64,000 nucleotides of DNA from Nocardioides caeni (GCF_004912195.1 NZ_STGW01000008.1:56171-120170); one strand, 5' to 3'; positions 27,091-36,426 are shown, numbered from the stretch's first letter. Program-made: numbers and translations. The notes: generated by a model not told the origin, from the sequence alone.

Positions 27091-28328
27091 AGGACCTGCT
27101 CGACCGCTTCGAGGCCAAGGCGCCCGAGATCGTCTTCGAGTGGCACGACGCCGAGACCGAGGCCAAGGGCTGGGCGGTGATCAACTCGCTGCGCGGCGGC
27201 GCAGCCGGCGGCGGGACGCGGATGCGCGCCGGCCTGGACCGCAGCGAGGTCGAGGCGCTGGCCAAGACGATGGAGGTGAAGTTCACCGTCTCCGGGCCCG
27301 CGATCGGCGGCGCCAAGTCGGGCATCGACTTCGATCCGCGCGACCCGCGTCGCGACGGCGTGCTCGCCCGATGGTTCCAGGCCGTGACGCCCCTGCTGAA
27401 GACCTACTACGGCACCGGTGGCGACCTCAACGTCGACGAGGTCCACGACGTGATCCCGCTGACCGAACGGCACGGCCTCTGGCACCCGCAGGAAGGGATC
27501 GTCAACGGCCACTTCGCCGCGGACCAGCGTGAGCTGGTGCAGCGGGTCGGCATGCTCCGGCTCGGCGTCTCCAAGGTGGTCGAGGACCCGCGCTACACGC
27601 CCGACCGGGAGTCGAAGTACACGATCGCCGACCTGGTCACCGGCTGGGGCGTGGCGGAGTCGGTCGTCCACTACTACGCGACGTACGGCGACCGCGACGG
27701 CGCGACGTCGGTCGCCGGGAAGCGGGTGATCGTGCAGGGCTGGGGCAATGTCGGCTCCGCCGCGGCGTTCTACCTCGCCCAGGCCGGCGCCCGGATCGTC
27801 GGCATCGTCGACCGTGACGGCGGGCTGATGAACCCCGACGGCTTCAGCGCGGAGGAGGTCCGCGCCCTGTTCGTCGGCAAGGACGGCAACCGGCTCCGGG
27901 CCGACGACCTGGTCCCCTTCGACGAGCTCGACGCCCACGTCTGGGAGATGGGCGCCGAGGTGTTCCTGCCGTGCGCGGCGTCGCGGCTCGTGAGTGCCGA
28001 CCACGTGAAGAAGCTGGTCGCGGGTGGACTCGAGCTGATCTCGGCCGGCGCCAACGTGCCCTTCGCCGACCCGGAGATCTTCTACGGCCCGACCTGCGAG
28101 CTGGCCGACGAGCACGTCTCGGTGATCCCCGACTTCATCGCCAACTGCGGCATGGCACGGACATTCACCCTCCTGATGGAGGGCATCCCCGAGGTGTCGG
28201 ACGAGGCGATCCTCGGCGACGTCTCCCGCACCATCCAGGACGCGATCGCCGCCTGCCGCGCACGGTCGGACCGCCGTACCCACCTGACGGCGACGGCGCT
28301 GGAGATCGCGCTGGCCGAGCTGGTGTGA
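27087..28328 (+). CDS. Glu/Leu/Phe/Val dehydrogenase family amino-acid dehydrogenase
   Basis: A 413-residue NAD(P)-dependent amino-acid dehydrogenase. The substrate domain has the catalytic-lysine motif GPAIGGAKSGIDFDP and the GTGGDLNVDEV block; the Rossmann motif is VIVQGWGNVGSAAAFYLAQAG near residue 220. The C-terminus has SAGANVPFAD and PDFIANCGMARTF. The GTG start overlaps the fahA stop. The cluster shows no aminotransferase, so this enzyme may deaminate tyrosine or phenylalanine to the 2-oxoacid used by HppD; general glutamate or leucine dehydrogenase activity is the alternative. Specificity cannot be read from sequence. Confidence 0.88.
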   Translation: MKDLLDRFEAKAPEIVFEWHDAETEAKGWAVINSLRGGAAGGGTRMRAGLDRSEVEALAKTMEVKFTVSGPAIGGAKSGIDFDPRDPRRDGVLARWFQAVTPLLKTYYGTGGDLNVDEVHDVIPLTERHGLWHPQEGIVNGHFAADQRELVQRVGMLRLGVSKVVEDPRYTPDRESKYTIADLVTGWGVAESVVHYYATYGDRDGATSVAGKRVIVQGWGNVGSAAAFYLAQAGARIVGIVDRDGGLMNPDGFSAEEVRALFVGKDGNRLRADDLVPFDELDAHVWEMGAEVFLPCAASRLVSADHVKKLVAGGLELISAGANVPFADPEIFYGPTCELADEHVSVIPDFIANCGMARTFTLLMEGIPEVSDEAILGDVSRTIQDAIAACRARSDRRTHLTATALEIALAELV

Positions 28329-28417
28329 CCGGCACGGCTGCGCACCTCCGCGCCGGGTATCGCCACGAGTGGGAGCCGGGCACCACGGCCCGGACCGCAG
28401 GGGAAGGCGAGCCAGCG

Positions 28418-28609
28418 ATGACGACAGACGGAAAGGACCCGCGCGTCGGCTCCGGTCGAGGCGGCACCCTCGGCACCGGCGCCCAGGGCGACCAGCCCGA
28501 CGAGCTGCGGCCCGACAAGGGCGACGAGGACGAGAAGTTCGTGGTCAGCGGCGGCGGCGTGGCCGACGCGACCGAGGACGAGGAACCGGGTCCGACCGAC
28601 AACGACTGA
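28418..28609 (+). CDS. Small acidic hydrophilic protein
   Basis: A 63-residue protein rich in Gly, Asp and Glu (KGDEDEKFVVSGGGVADATE, then DEEPGPTDND) with no hydrophobic segment, probably disordered. The ATG at 28418 follows a purine-rich GGGGAAGG stretch with a rather long spacing. Third-position GC is high throughout, supporting real coding. No homologue recognised; it lies alone between the dehydrogenase and a LuxR gene. Confidence 0.6.
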   Translation: MTTDGKDPRVGSGRGGTLGTGAQGDQPDELRPDKGDEDEKFVVSGGGVADATEDEEPGPTDND

Positions 28610-28664
28610 GCTGTGAGGCCGCCGCTTCGCTCGGCGTTCCGGAGACGAGCGGCTGGCGATCTCC

Positions 28665-28677
28665 TATGCTCCGCCGC
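28665..28677 (+). promoter_or_regulatory. -10 element of a probable leaderless promoter (first STAND-LuxR gene)
   Basis: TATGCT at 28665-28670, seven bases, then the ATG at 28678. This favours the second of two in-frame ATGs; the first, at 28666, lies inside the hexamer. Confidence 0.5.
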
Positions 28678-31260
28678 ATGCCGTGGCCGATCCTCGACCG
28701 TCCCGACGTGGAGGACCGGCTCGACCGCTCGCTGCGCGCAGCACCGCCGCGCGCGGTGCTGCTGCGAGGCACGTCGGGGGTCGGCAAGACGACCCTGGCC
28801 CGGCGGCTGGGCGAGCGGTGGTCCCGCCAGGGCAGAGCGACGACGGTGCTTCCGATCATCGGGCTGGCCGAGCTCCAGGACGCCCCGCTGGCACCCTTCG
28901 TGCCGCTCCTGCGTCCGCTCGGTCTGCGCTACCAGGAGCCGGCGGGTCTCACCGCCCGCGACCTGATCGCCTCGATCGGCACGCGCGCGCGGCAGGTGCT
29001 CGTCGTCGTCGACGATGCTCCGCTGCTCGACAGCACCTCTGCGGCCGTCGTCCATCAGTTGGTGCGTGCCTTCGGAGTGGCTGCCGTGATGACCGCGCGC
29101 ACCGAGCACGGACTGCACGGACCGCTGGAGCGGCTGGCGGTCGAGGACGCTCTCGAGACGATCGACCTCGACGGGCTCACCCGGATCGACGTCGATGACC
29201 TGCTGCGACGACGCCTCGGGGCGACCGTACGTCCCGACGACGTGACCCGTCTCCACGAGCAGACGGGTGGCAATCCGCTCCACCTGCGGGAGCTCGTCGA
29301 CTTCGCGGAGCGCCGTGGCCTGCTGCGGCGCGTCGGCGCTGGCGTCGAGATCGATCAGGTCGCGCTGCCGCTCGACCTGCACACCTCGATAGCCGACCGA
29401 CTCTCCGACCTGCCGCCGGACGCACTGGCCGTCCTCCGGATCGTCGCCCTCGGAGCATCGACGCCGCGCTCGGTGCTGCTCCCCACGGCCGAGGAGCAGC
29501 GACTGGCGCTCGACCTGGTCGCGCGCAACCTGGTTGAGCTGCGCGGCGACATCCTGCGGGTCGCCCACCCGACCTTCGCGGAGGCCGTCACCGCCGGCCT
29601 CGACACCGCCCGGAGAGAGGCCGTCGTTGACACCGTTGCCGGCCGACTCGAGGCCAGCGGCGACGACGGGCTGAGGTTCACGGCAGTGCGCCTCCGGTGC
29701 GACACGGCCGCTGGAGCAGGCCGTGCCGATCTCGCGTGGGCCGTGCGGCACGCCTTCAGCATGGGTGCGCATCTCGTGGCCCACGAGCTCGGGGGACGGT
29801 TGCGATCGGCCGACGGCCAGGCACCGCCGTTCGGGACGGCCGTCGACGAGGCGAGCGCGCTGTCCTTCCTGGGCCGCCACGACGAAGCAGAGGCTGCGTT
29901 CACCCGAGCCGAGGCGACCGCGACGACATCGGCCGACCTCGCCCTGCTGGCGTCCCGATGGGGCAGTCACCGTGCCTACCGCCGCTTCGACGTCGCGGCG
30001 GCACTCGTGCTCGCCGCCCGGCTCGCCCCGCGTCTCGACGCCAGCGACCGCGCCCTGCTGGAGCCTGAGATCCGCACTTGGCGGATCCTGAACGGCGAGG
30101 CTCCCGGCGGCGCGGGCGATCCGCTGCCTGCGGGCGAGGGCGCTGCACCGGAGGTCGCGGTCCGCGGGGCGATCTCTGCGGTGATGCTCGACTCGATGAG
30201 CGGCCGGCTGGGTGGGGAGGCCGCCGACGTGCTGGCCCGCATCGAGCGCGAGCAGGGCATCCTCGATCCTTTCGCGGCGGCGATGGTGCACATCCAGCAG
30301 TACTTCCTCCTGCTCTCTCAGGGACGTGGCGAGGAAGCAGCCCGGGTGTGCGAGGAGCAGCGAGTCACCTGCACGCCCGATGCCGTGGGAATGTGGTCGC
30401 TGACCCTCGGCATCCACCGCATGTACGGCGGCCGGCTGGCCGACGCACTCGCGCTGGCCGAGCTCGCCGTGGCGCAGCTGCGCTGGCGGGATCCCCTCGG
30501 CTTCTTGGGATTCGCGGTGGCGCTGCAGGCCAATGTCGCGGCCCAACTGGGCCGCGACGGGGTCGCCCGCGAACTGCTCGCCACCCTCGTCCCGTCCCAG
30601 GTCGCCGACCCGAAGACCGCGTTGCAGCGGTCGGAGGCGCTGGCCTGGCTCACGGCGCGGTCCGGTGACCCGGCAGCGGCTGCACGCCTCGTCGTGGAGA
30701 CGGCGCGCGCCGCTGCCGAGGCAGGGCACGACCTGGTGGCCGCGATCTCGCTCTCGGTCTGCCTGAGGGTGGGCCAAGCCCGACAGGCGGCCGGTCTGCT
30801 GGTCGAGATCCACGGCCGGGTCGGCACCGGACTCGGCCTCTATGACGACCTGACCGCCCTGGCCGGCGCACTCGACACTGCCGCACCCGATCCGGTCCGC
30901 GCCGTCGCGGCACAGCTCGCCCGGGCAGGTATGGAGGCCACCGCGATCGATGCGTTGCGACTGGCCGAGCAGATGCCGGATGCGCGCGCCCGGCCCGAGG
31001 TGCTGCGACGTCTGCAGCGCTCACGGCGCGACCTGGAGCAGCACAGCGACGTGCGCCCCTGGCACGTCGACGACACCGACGTGCTCACCGACCGCGAGTG
31101 GGAGATCGTCGATCTCGTCTGCCAGCGGCTGGCGAGCCGCGAGATCGCCGAGCGACTGGTGCTCTCGGTCCGCACGGTCGACAACCACCTCGCCAAGGTC
31201 TATCGCAAGCTGGGTGTCTCCGGCCGGGCCGAGCTGCGTCGGCTCCTCGACGAGAGCTGA
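28678..31260 (+). CDS. STAND-type LuxR family regulator 1
   Basis: About 860 residues. An N-terminal NTPase module has an intact Walker A (RGTSGVGKTTLARRLGER, residues about 25-42) and a Walker B-like LVVVDDAPLLD. A long helical TPR-like middle follows, then a C-terminal LuxR helix-turn-helix (LTDREWEIVDLVCQRLASRE, then VRTVDNHLAKVYRKLG). Such LAL/MalT-like regulators bind a small inducer and ATP before activating transcription. It shares its layout and the C-terminal block with the gene at 32339, so the two are probably paralogues. Two lipoprotein genes lie between them on the other strand. Confidence 0.85.
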   Translation: MPWPILDRPDVEDRLDRSLRAAPPRAVLLRGTSGVGKTTLARRLGERWSRQGRATTVLPIIGLAELQDAPLAPFVPLLRPLGLRYQEPAGLTARDLIASIGTRARQVLVVVDDAPLLDSTSAAVVHQLVRAFGVAAVMTARTEHGLHGPLERLAVEDALETIDLDGLTRIDVDDLLRRRLGATVRPDDVTRLHEQTGGNPLHLRELVDFAERRGLLRRVGAGVEIDQVALPLDLHTSIADRLSDLPPDALAVLRIVALGASTPRSVLLPTAEEQRLALDLVARNLVELRGDILRVAHPTFAEAVTAGLDTARREAVVDTVAGRLEASGDDGLRFTAVRLRCDTAAGAGRADLAWAVRHAFSMGAHLVAHELGGRLRSADGQAPPFGTAVDEASALSFLGRHDEAEAAFTRAEATATTSADLALLASRWGSHRAYRRFDVAAALVLAARLAPRLDASDRALLEPEIRTWRILNGEAPGGAGDPLPAGEGAAPEVAVRGAISAVMLDSMSGRLGGEAADVLARIEREQGILDPFAAAMVHIQQYFLLLSQGRGEEAARVCEEQRVTCTPDAVGMWSLTLGIHRMYGGRLADALALAELAVAQLRWRDPLGFLGFAVALQANVAAQLGRDGVARELLATLVPSQVADPKTALQRSEALAWLTARSGDPAAAARLVVETARAAAEAGHDLVAAISLSVCLRVGQARQAAGLLVEIHGRVGTGLGLYDDLTALAGALDTAAPDPVRAVAAQLARAGMEATAIDALRLAEQMPDARARPEVLRRLQRSRRDLEQHSDVRPWHVDDTDVLTDREWEIVDLVCQRLASREIAERLVLSVRTVDNHLAKVYRKLGVSGRAELRRLLDES

Positions 31261-31274
31261 CCACGGTCGACGAC

Positions 31275-31802
31275 CTATCCGACGTTGTCACCCACCGTGT
31301 AGCCGACCACCGCGGTGTCGGTCGACGTGTCTTCGTAGGCTGCGATCACGACTCCCCAGGTGTCGTTGGTGAGTTGGGCGCCGGGGACGCCGGCCTGGAT
31401 CTCGGTCACGAGCTCGAAGCCGGCCTCCTCGAGCAGCCGGGCCGCCTCCTCGACGGCGCCCTGGGCGTCGGTGTCGACCTGGACGGCCACGGACCAGCCG
31501 CGACCTCCCGCCTCGTCGACCGCGACGCCGCTGAGGATCGTGCCGTCGACGAGCGGGATCTCGTCGGGGAAGTCGTCGGGCAGCTGGTCGCCGCTGACGT
31601 AGGAGTTGCCGTCACCGTCATCGATGCGGACCTCCCCGTTGTCGGTGTCGACATCGACATCGGCACCGTCGCCGAGCTGGTCCTCGACCACCTTCTCCGT
31701 GGCCTTCTCGGCGATGTCCTCGGCGGAGCAGGCCGTCACCAGGAGCATGCCGGTGACAGCAGCGCCGGCGGCGAAGGTCCTCCGGAGCGTCGCGGACCTC
31801 AT
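31275..31802 (-). CDS. Lipoprotein of unknown function
   Basis: About 175 residues from the ATG at 31802, which overlaps the upstream stop (ATGA). The lipobox LLVTACS predicts lipid attachment near residue 25. The mature part has an acidic segment (DVDVDTDNGEVRIDDGDG), the block SGDQLPDDFPDEIPLVDG seen in other actinobacterial lipoproteins, and a mixed alpha/beta domain. Convergent with the first LuxR gene (14 bp between stops) and co-transcribed with the lipoprotein gene 31799-32236. Confidence 0.8.
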   Translation of the reverse strand: MRSATLRRTFAAGAAVTGMLLVTACSAEDIAEKATEKVVEDQLGDGADVDVDTDNGEVRIDDGDGNSYVSGDQLPDDFPDEIPLVDGTILSGVAVDEAGGRGWSVAVQVDTDAQGAVEEAARLLEEAGFELVTEIQAGVPGAQLTNDTWGVVIAAYEDTSTDTAVVGYTVGDNVG

Positions 31803-32236
31803 GCCCGCGCACACTCCGTGTCTCCGTCGGGGTAGGACATCACGAGGCGGTAGTCGGCTGGGAGGCCGAGCCCCTGGGACGCGCTCCGGCTGATCAGGCA
31901 GTTCGCTGTCACGTCGTCCTTGCTGCCGCTGCTGAACCGGATCGTCAGCGTGGTGGTCGCGGCGTCGACCTCGTAGAAGTCGACGTTCGCCAGCGAGGTC
32001 CGCAGCACCGTGCCGAGGTTCTCGAGGACGGTCTCGACACCAGCCTGGTCAGGATCCTCGCCCGCGGCCGGCGGAGCGTCCGCCCCGGCGGCGCTCGACT
32101 CCTCCGACGTCCGGGACGTGTCCGAGGAGTCCATGTCGTCGTCGCTGTCCGAGCAGGCGGTCAGCAGAAGGCCGGCGGCGAGCAGCACGACGGCGAACCG
32201 GTGCCGGGACCGGAGTCGGGCGGGGTGCGATGTCAT
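31799..32236 (-). CDS. Lipoprotein of unknown function, first gene of its operon
   Basis: A 145-residue exported lipoprotein: signal FAVVLLAAGLLLTACS with lipobox LTAC, then a disordered Ser/Asp/Ala-rich linker and a C-terminal beta-rich domain (YEVDAATTTLTIRFSSGSKD, with two Cys at ANCLIS and TECARA that may pair). The start codon lies 35 bp from the dyad TGAGTA-N5-TACTCA at 32272-32288, on the other side of which the second STAND-LuxR gene starts. Confidence 0.8.
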   Translation of the reverse strand: MTSHPARLRSRHRFAVVLLAAGLLLTACSDSDDDMDSSDTSRTSEESSAAGADAPPAAGEDPDQAGVETVLENLGTVLRTSLANVDFYEVDAATTTLTIRFSSGSKDDVTANCLISRSASQGLGLPADYRLVMSYPDGDTECARA

Positions 32237-32271
32237 GGCGCGAGCATGGCCGCCGGGGCTCGCCGGCGTCG

Positions 32272-32288
32272 TGAGTACGACCTACTCA
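32272..32288. promoter_or_regulatory. Dyad operator candidate A (TGAGTA-N5-TACTCA)
   Basis: TGAGTACGACCTACTCA is a perfect 6-bp inverted repeat with a 5-bp spacer. It lies between the divergent lipoprotein operon (start 32236) and the STAND-LuxR gene (start 32339). A near-copy precedes the lipoprotein gene at 36866. Length and symmetry suit a LuxR/NarL-type dimer. Confidence 0.65.
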
Positions 32289-32338
32289 ACCCGAGCGAAC
32301 CGGCGGACAGTCGGCTGACGACTTCTGAGAATCACCGC

Positions 32339-34858
32339 ATGCACATGGACGACCTGGTCGAGCAACTCGCGGCGAACGTGATCGACGGACGCTGCGTGGT
32401 CCTCTCGGGCCGACCCGGCAGCGGACGTACCCACGCCGCGCGACACCTCGGCGAGCTCCTGCAGGTCGAGGGCTACCGACCCCTCGCGGTCACCGGCTCC
32501 GACGGTGACGCGCGGGTCCCGCTCGGCGCCTTCGCGCCGCTGCTCGCCGCCCACGGGCTCGGCGTCGACGCCAACGACGACGAGACCTCGCTGGCCCTGA
32601 TCGCCTACACCCGGCTGCCCTCACTGCTCGCCGGCAGTCGGGCCCCGGTCGTCGTGATCGTCGACGACGCCGACAGGCTCGACCCGGCCTCCGCGGTCCT
32701 GATCGGTCACCTGGCGCGCGCGGGCGTCCGCGCCGTGCTCACCACCTGCTCCGGCGCGAGGCTCCCCCGCGCCGTCGAGGACGGGATCACGACCGGGGCG
32801 TGGGTGGAGATCCGTCACGACGGCGCCACGACGGACGAGCTCCTCGCCCTCGCTGCCGCCCATGTCGGTGCGGAGCTGTCGGCGGGCGCCGCCGCGGATC
32901 TCCTCGCCCGCGCCGACGGGCTCCCCGCCATCGCTCGGGCACTGGTCACGACGGCTCTCCTTCGATCGGCACCCGGGGGCGCGGAGGTCGAGTGGCGGCA
33001 CCCGATACCCACGACGGTGCGGCGCTGGAGCGTCGATCCAGCGGCGCTGGGCGCTGAGGAGCGCCGGGCGGCCGAGACCGTGGCCGTGGCAGGCCACCTT
33101 CCCGCGGGAGCCGTGGCCGCCGTCCCCGGACTCGACACGCTGGTGGGATCGGGCCTGCTGACGGAGACCGCCGGATCGATCGCCTTCACTCGCCGTCTGG
33201 ACCGCGACGTGGTCCGGGCGTCCACCCCGGGCTCGGTGGCGCGACTGCGAGCGACGCGGGCGCACGAGGTCCTCCTGGAGGCAGGGCACCGCTGGCGTCC
33301 GCGCGCGACCCTGCTCGCCGTCCGAGCCGGACTCCGACCGGCCGAGGCCGACGTGCTGCACGCAGCGCGCCAGCCGGAGCTCACGTCGTCGGAGCAGGCC
33401 GAACTGCTCGCCGTGGCACCCGGCAACCATCCGGCAACGGCCCTCCTGCTGGGCGCCGCGGCGTCGGCAGCGGGAGACCTGGACACCGCAGGCGCGCATC
33501 TCGAGCGCGCCCGGGACCTGCTGGCGAGCGCCCCCGATCCGGTCGCGCATGACGAGCTCGCCGTCCGGCTCGCCCACGAGATCGGACTGCTCCACGCCGT
33601 ACGCCGCGGTGATGCACCGGCTGCCGTCCGGACCGTCAACGATCTGTTGACGAGGGTGGACGGGACCTCGGCGCGCCGCCTGATCGAGACCGACCTGGTG
33701 AAGTGGCGCCTGATGGCGGGCGAGGAGGGCGTGAACGCCCCCGTCCTCGACATCCAGCACGTTGGCGCGGCCGGCACTGTCAGCGCGGCCATGATCGGCG
33801 CGATGATCGCCAGCCTGGACGGGACCCGCTCGGCGGCGGAGCGGGAGGTCGCCGCGGGCCTCGCGGCTCTCGAGCGGACCGATATCGCACCACCCCACGC
33901 CCGGAGCCTCCTGGACCTCTCGCGGTTCCTGGCGCTCGTCTTCGACGGCGAGCTGGGCACGGCTGACGAGCTCGCCACCCAGCGACGGGACACCTCCGCG
34001 CTCGACGCCGACCCCGCCCTGGGCATGTGGGAGTACGCCGCAGCGGAGCTCGCCCTGCACACGGGACGCCTCGACGATGCGGCCGTACTGAGCGAGCGTG
34101 CCGTCCGGCACCTCGCCTGGCACGACTTCACCGGCCTGCGCGCCAGCGCCGACGCCCTACGTCAGGCCGTGGCCGTCCGGCGAGGTGGAGCAACCTCAGC
34201 CCGGGTCTCTCCGGAGGATGAGCCGGACGTCAAGGCGGCGCTCCACCTCGCGCGGGTGGCGACCGCCCACAGTCCGGGTGCCGTGGGGGTGCTGGTGAAC
34301 ACCGCTTATCGGGCGCTCGCCGAGATGCACGGCCACCTGGGGATACTGGCGCTGGACGAGGCCTGGATGCTGAGCCGCTCCCCCGATCTTGCCGAGGAGA
34401 TCGTCTCCCTCGCTGGACGCGGGGGCATCGCACAGGCTCTCGCGGATCGGGTGTCGGCACATGTCGACGGATCGGCGCACCAGGTGGCCCGCCACGCCGC
34501 CGAGCTCGAGGAGATCGGTCTGCTCGGACGCGCCGCCGACTGTTGGGAGCAGGCCGCCCGGCTGCACCAGGAGTCCGGACGCCACGACGCCGCCTCGCGG
34601 TGCCGGAGAGCTGCGACGGTGCTGCGCTCGTCCAGGGGACTCGGGACCTGGCCGGCCCGGACGGTGCTGCTGAGCCCCCGCGAGACGCAGATCGCCCAGT
34701 TGGCTGCACAGCGCGTCCGAAGCCGAGAGATCGGGGAGCGGCTCGGACTGTCGGTGCGGACCGTCGACAACCACCTCGCTCGGGTCTATCGCAAGCTCGG
34801 GGTCTCCGGTCGCGACGAGCTCGTGCTGGTCCTGGCCGAGGCCACGGGCGCTCGATGA
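32339..34858 (+). CDS. STAND-type LuxR family regulator 2
   Basis: About 839 residues from the ATG at 32339 (a second in-frame ATG at 32345 is possible). The layout is as in the regulator at 28678: N-terminal NTPase region, TPR-like middle, C-terminal LuxR helix-turn-helix (LSPRETQIAQLAAQRVRSRE, then VRTVDNHLARVYRKLG). Walker B is clear (VVVIVDDADRLDP). The Walker A segment reads SGRPGSGRTHAARHL, with Arg in place of the usual Lys, so ATP hydrolysis may be weak or lost. Lipoprotein operons lie on both sides, each preceded by the TGAGTA dyad, which suggests a local regulon. Confidence 0.82.
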   Translation: MHMDDLVEQLAANVIDGRCVVLSGRPGSGRTHAARHLGELLQVEGYRPLAVTGSDGDARVPLGAFAPLLAAHGLGVDANDDETSLALIAYTRLPSLLAGSRAPVVVIVDDADRLDPASAVLIGHLARAGVRAVLTTCSGARLPRAVEDGITTGAWVEIRHDGATTDELLALAAAHVGAELSAGAAADLLARADGLPAIARALVTTALLRSAPGGAEVEWRHPIPTTVRRWSVDPAALGAEERRAAETVAVAGHLPAGAVAAVPGLDTLVGSGLLTETAGSIAFTRRLDRDVVRASTPGSVARLRATRAHEVLLEAGHRWRPRATLLAVRAGLRPAEADVLHAARQPELTSSEQAELLAVAPGNHPATALLLGAAASAAGDLDTAGAHLERARDLLASAPDPVAHDELAVRLAHEIGLLHAVRRGDAPAAVRTVNDLLTRVDGTSARRLIETDLVKWRLMAGEEGVNAPVLDIQHVGAAGTVSAAMIGAMIASLDGTRSAAEREVAAGLAALERTDIAPPHARSLLDLSRFLALVFDGELGTADELATQRRDTSALDADPALGMWEYAAAELALHTGRLDDAAVLSERAVRHLAWHDFTGLRASADALRQAVAVRRGGATSARVSPEDEPDVKAALHLARVATAHSPGAVGVLVNTAYRALAEMHGHLGILALDEAWMLSRSPDLAEEIVSLAGRGGIAQALADRVSAHVDGSAHQVARHAAELEEIGLLGRAADCWEQAARLHQESGRHDAASRCRRAATVLRSSRGLGTWPARTVLLSPRETQIAQLAAQRVRSREIGERLGLSVRTVDNHLARVYRKLGVSGRDELVLVLAEATGAR

Positions 34859-34866
34859 GTACTCAT
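34855..34866. promoter_or_regulatory. Perfect 12-bp palindrome at the end of the LuxR gene
   Basis: ATGAGTACTCAT overlaps the stop codon of the second STAND-LuxR gene and lies 7 bp from the stop of the convergent gene. It has the same TGAGTA/TACTCA arms as the dyads at 32272 and 36944, but overlapping instead of spaced by 5 bp. A role as a third site is uncertain. Confidence 0.3.
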
Positions 34867-34872
34867 CCGGTC

Positions 34873-36426
34873 TCAGCCGAGGCGGAAGGCCCGGCTCGCC
34901 GTGGCCGCCGTGTGGTCCCGGGTGCCGGCGAACCGCACCACGACCCGATGCCGTCCGGCCGAGAGGCGGGCGAGGGTCACCGCTGCCGAGCCGTTGCGCA
35001 GCCGCACCGTTGTCTGCCGCCGGCCATCGACGTAGACCGCCACGGCGTGGGTGACACGCGAGGCGACGAGTCCGGGCAGCCGCAGCCGGACGGCCGCGAC
35101 AGCACTCCGCCGGCCCGGATCGACACGCAGTGCCAGGACACTGAGCGCCCGCACCCTCAGCGAGGATGACGTCACCTGCTGGGTCGGTAGACCGGGGTAG
35201 GAGGAGACGGCGGTGACCCGCACCCGCACCCGGTGCAGACCATCGGCCCGGGCGAGGCGATAGGACGCCCCCGTCGCACCGGGGATCGGGCGCCCGTCCC
35301 GCAGCCAGCGGTAGCCCAGCTGGTAGTGGCTGCCCCACCCGCCGGTGCCGGCCCGGAGGAGACTGCCGACGTCCGCCCGCCCCGCGACCCTGACGATCGC
35401 GGCAGCAGGCGGCGGCAGGGTCAGGTCGAGATCTGCGACCTGGCCGGAGCCCGTGACCCATCGGTAACCCGGCCCGCTGGTGTGGTCGCTAGCGAAACCG
35501 GTCACGACCGGCTCGACGAACCCGGTCGTCGGGTGGATGGTCCCGGCGGGGACGACGATGCGCGCCGAGTAGTGGCCCTCACCAGTGTTGCGGAAGACGT
35601 AGCGGCCCGCCGGGGAGGTCGTCGCGGTGGCGACCTCGACCCACACGTCCTGGGCATGGTTCCAGCGCAGCAGGGCGACCTCGCGTCCGGGGACCGGCAT
35701 GCCCGCGGCGTCCAGCACGCGGCCGCCGACGTACTGGCTCTGCAGGGTCAACGTCGGGAGCCCGGGGCCGTCGCCGATCCCGAAGCTCGCCGCTTCCCAG
35801 TAGCGCGTGGTGTCGCCGAGCAAGGTCCGGATGTAGCCGGGAAGCCAGGCCGTGACCGTGTGCGGCTCGTCGTCGTAGAGCGGCAGCGCGTAGCGCCCCT
35901 CGCCGTCCGCCGTCACCGAGAAGAGATAGCTAGGATGGTCGGCCGCCGACCACCGCCCCAGCTCGACGCGGGCGCCGGCGGCGGGCGTGCCATCGAGCTT
36001 GAGGATCTGTCCCGTCACGGTGCGAACCGGGGCGGGGAGCGACACGTCGAGATCGGCGTGGTCATCGGCGTCGATCGTGACCGTTCCCTGCGTCCCCGGT
36101 CCCGTCGGAGGGGTGGCGAGACCGTTCGCGAAGCGCCGGTGCACGGTCACGGAGTAGGTGCCGGGTGTCAGGTCGGAGTACGAGAAGACGCCCGCGGCGT
36201 CGCTCACCCCGTCCTCGTCGGCACCGTGGCCGTAGGACCACTCGGCACCGGTCCACTGCATCAGCTCCAGCTCGACCCCCTCGACCGGCACGCCTCCGAC
36301 GGTGACCACACCCGTGATTCGGTTGGTCGCGGCCTGCGCGGCCGGCGACTGCACGAGCCCGGGGGCCAGGAGGGCCAGCACCACGACCAGGACGGCGGTG
36401 AGCCGTCGCGACGGGCGCACCCTCAC
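34873..36426 (-). CDS. Secreted protein with carboxypeptidase-regulatory-like repeats
   Basis: A 517-residue exported protein (signal RRLTAVLVVVLALLAPGLVQ, cleavage near AAQAA). Three carboxypeptidase-regulatory-like (transthyretin-fold) repeats are seen: ITGVVTVGGVPVEGVELELM, VTGQILKLDGTPAAGARVEL and VGGRVLDAAGMPVPGREVAL. Then follow an Ig-like module with YRWLRDGRPIPGATGASYRL, as in the gene at 3334, and a C-terminal beta domain. Probably a cell-envelope or extracellular structural or binding protein. The ATG overlaps the stop of the lipoprotein gene upstream, so both belong to the operon controlled from 36944-36960. Confidence 0.8.
   Translation of the reverse strand: MRVRPSRRLTAVLVVVLALLAPGLVQSPAAQAATNRITGVVTVGGVPVEGVELELMQWTGAEWSYGHGADEDGVSDAAGVFSYSDLTPGTYSVTVHRRFANGLATPPTGPGTQGTVTIDADDHADLDVSLPAPVRTVTGQILKLDGTPAAGARVELGRWSAADHPSYLFSVTADGEGRYALPLYDDEPHTVTAWLPGYIRTLLGDTTRYWEAASFGIGDGPGLPTLTLQSQYVGGRVLDAAGMPVPGREVALLRWNHAQDVWVEVATATTSPAGRYVFRNTGEGHYSARIVVPAGTIHPTTGFVEPVVTGFASDHTSGPGYRWVTGSGQVADLDLTLPPPAAAIVRVAGRADVGSLLRAGTGGWGSHYQLGYRWLRDGRPIPGATGASYRLARADGLHRVRVRVTAVSSYPGLPTQQVTSSSLRVRALSVLALRVDPGRRSAVAAVRLRLPGLVASRVTHAVAVYVDGRRQTTVRLRNGSAAVTLARLSAGRHRVVVRFAGTRDHTAATASRAFRLG

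Noticed and set aside
28610..28664. TGAGTA-type dyad upstream of the first STAND-LuxR gene
   Set aside because: I looked for the motif found at 32272 and 36944; none is present, so the first regulator is not obviously part of that regulon.
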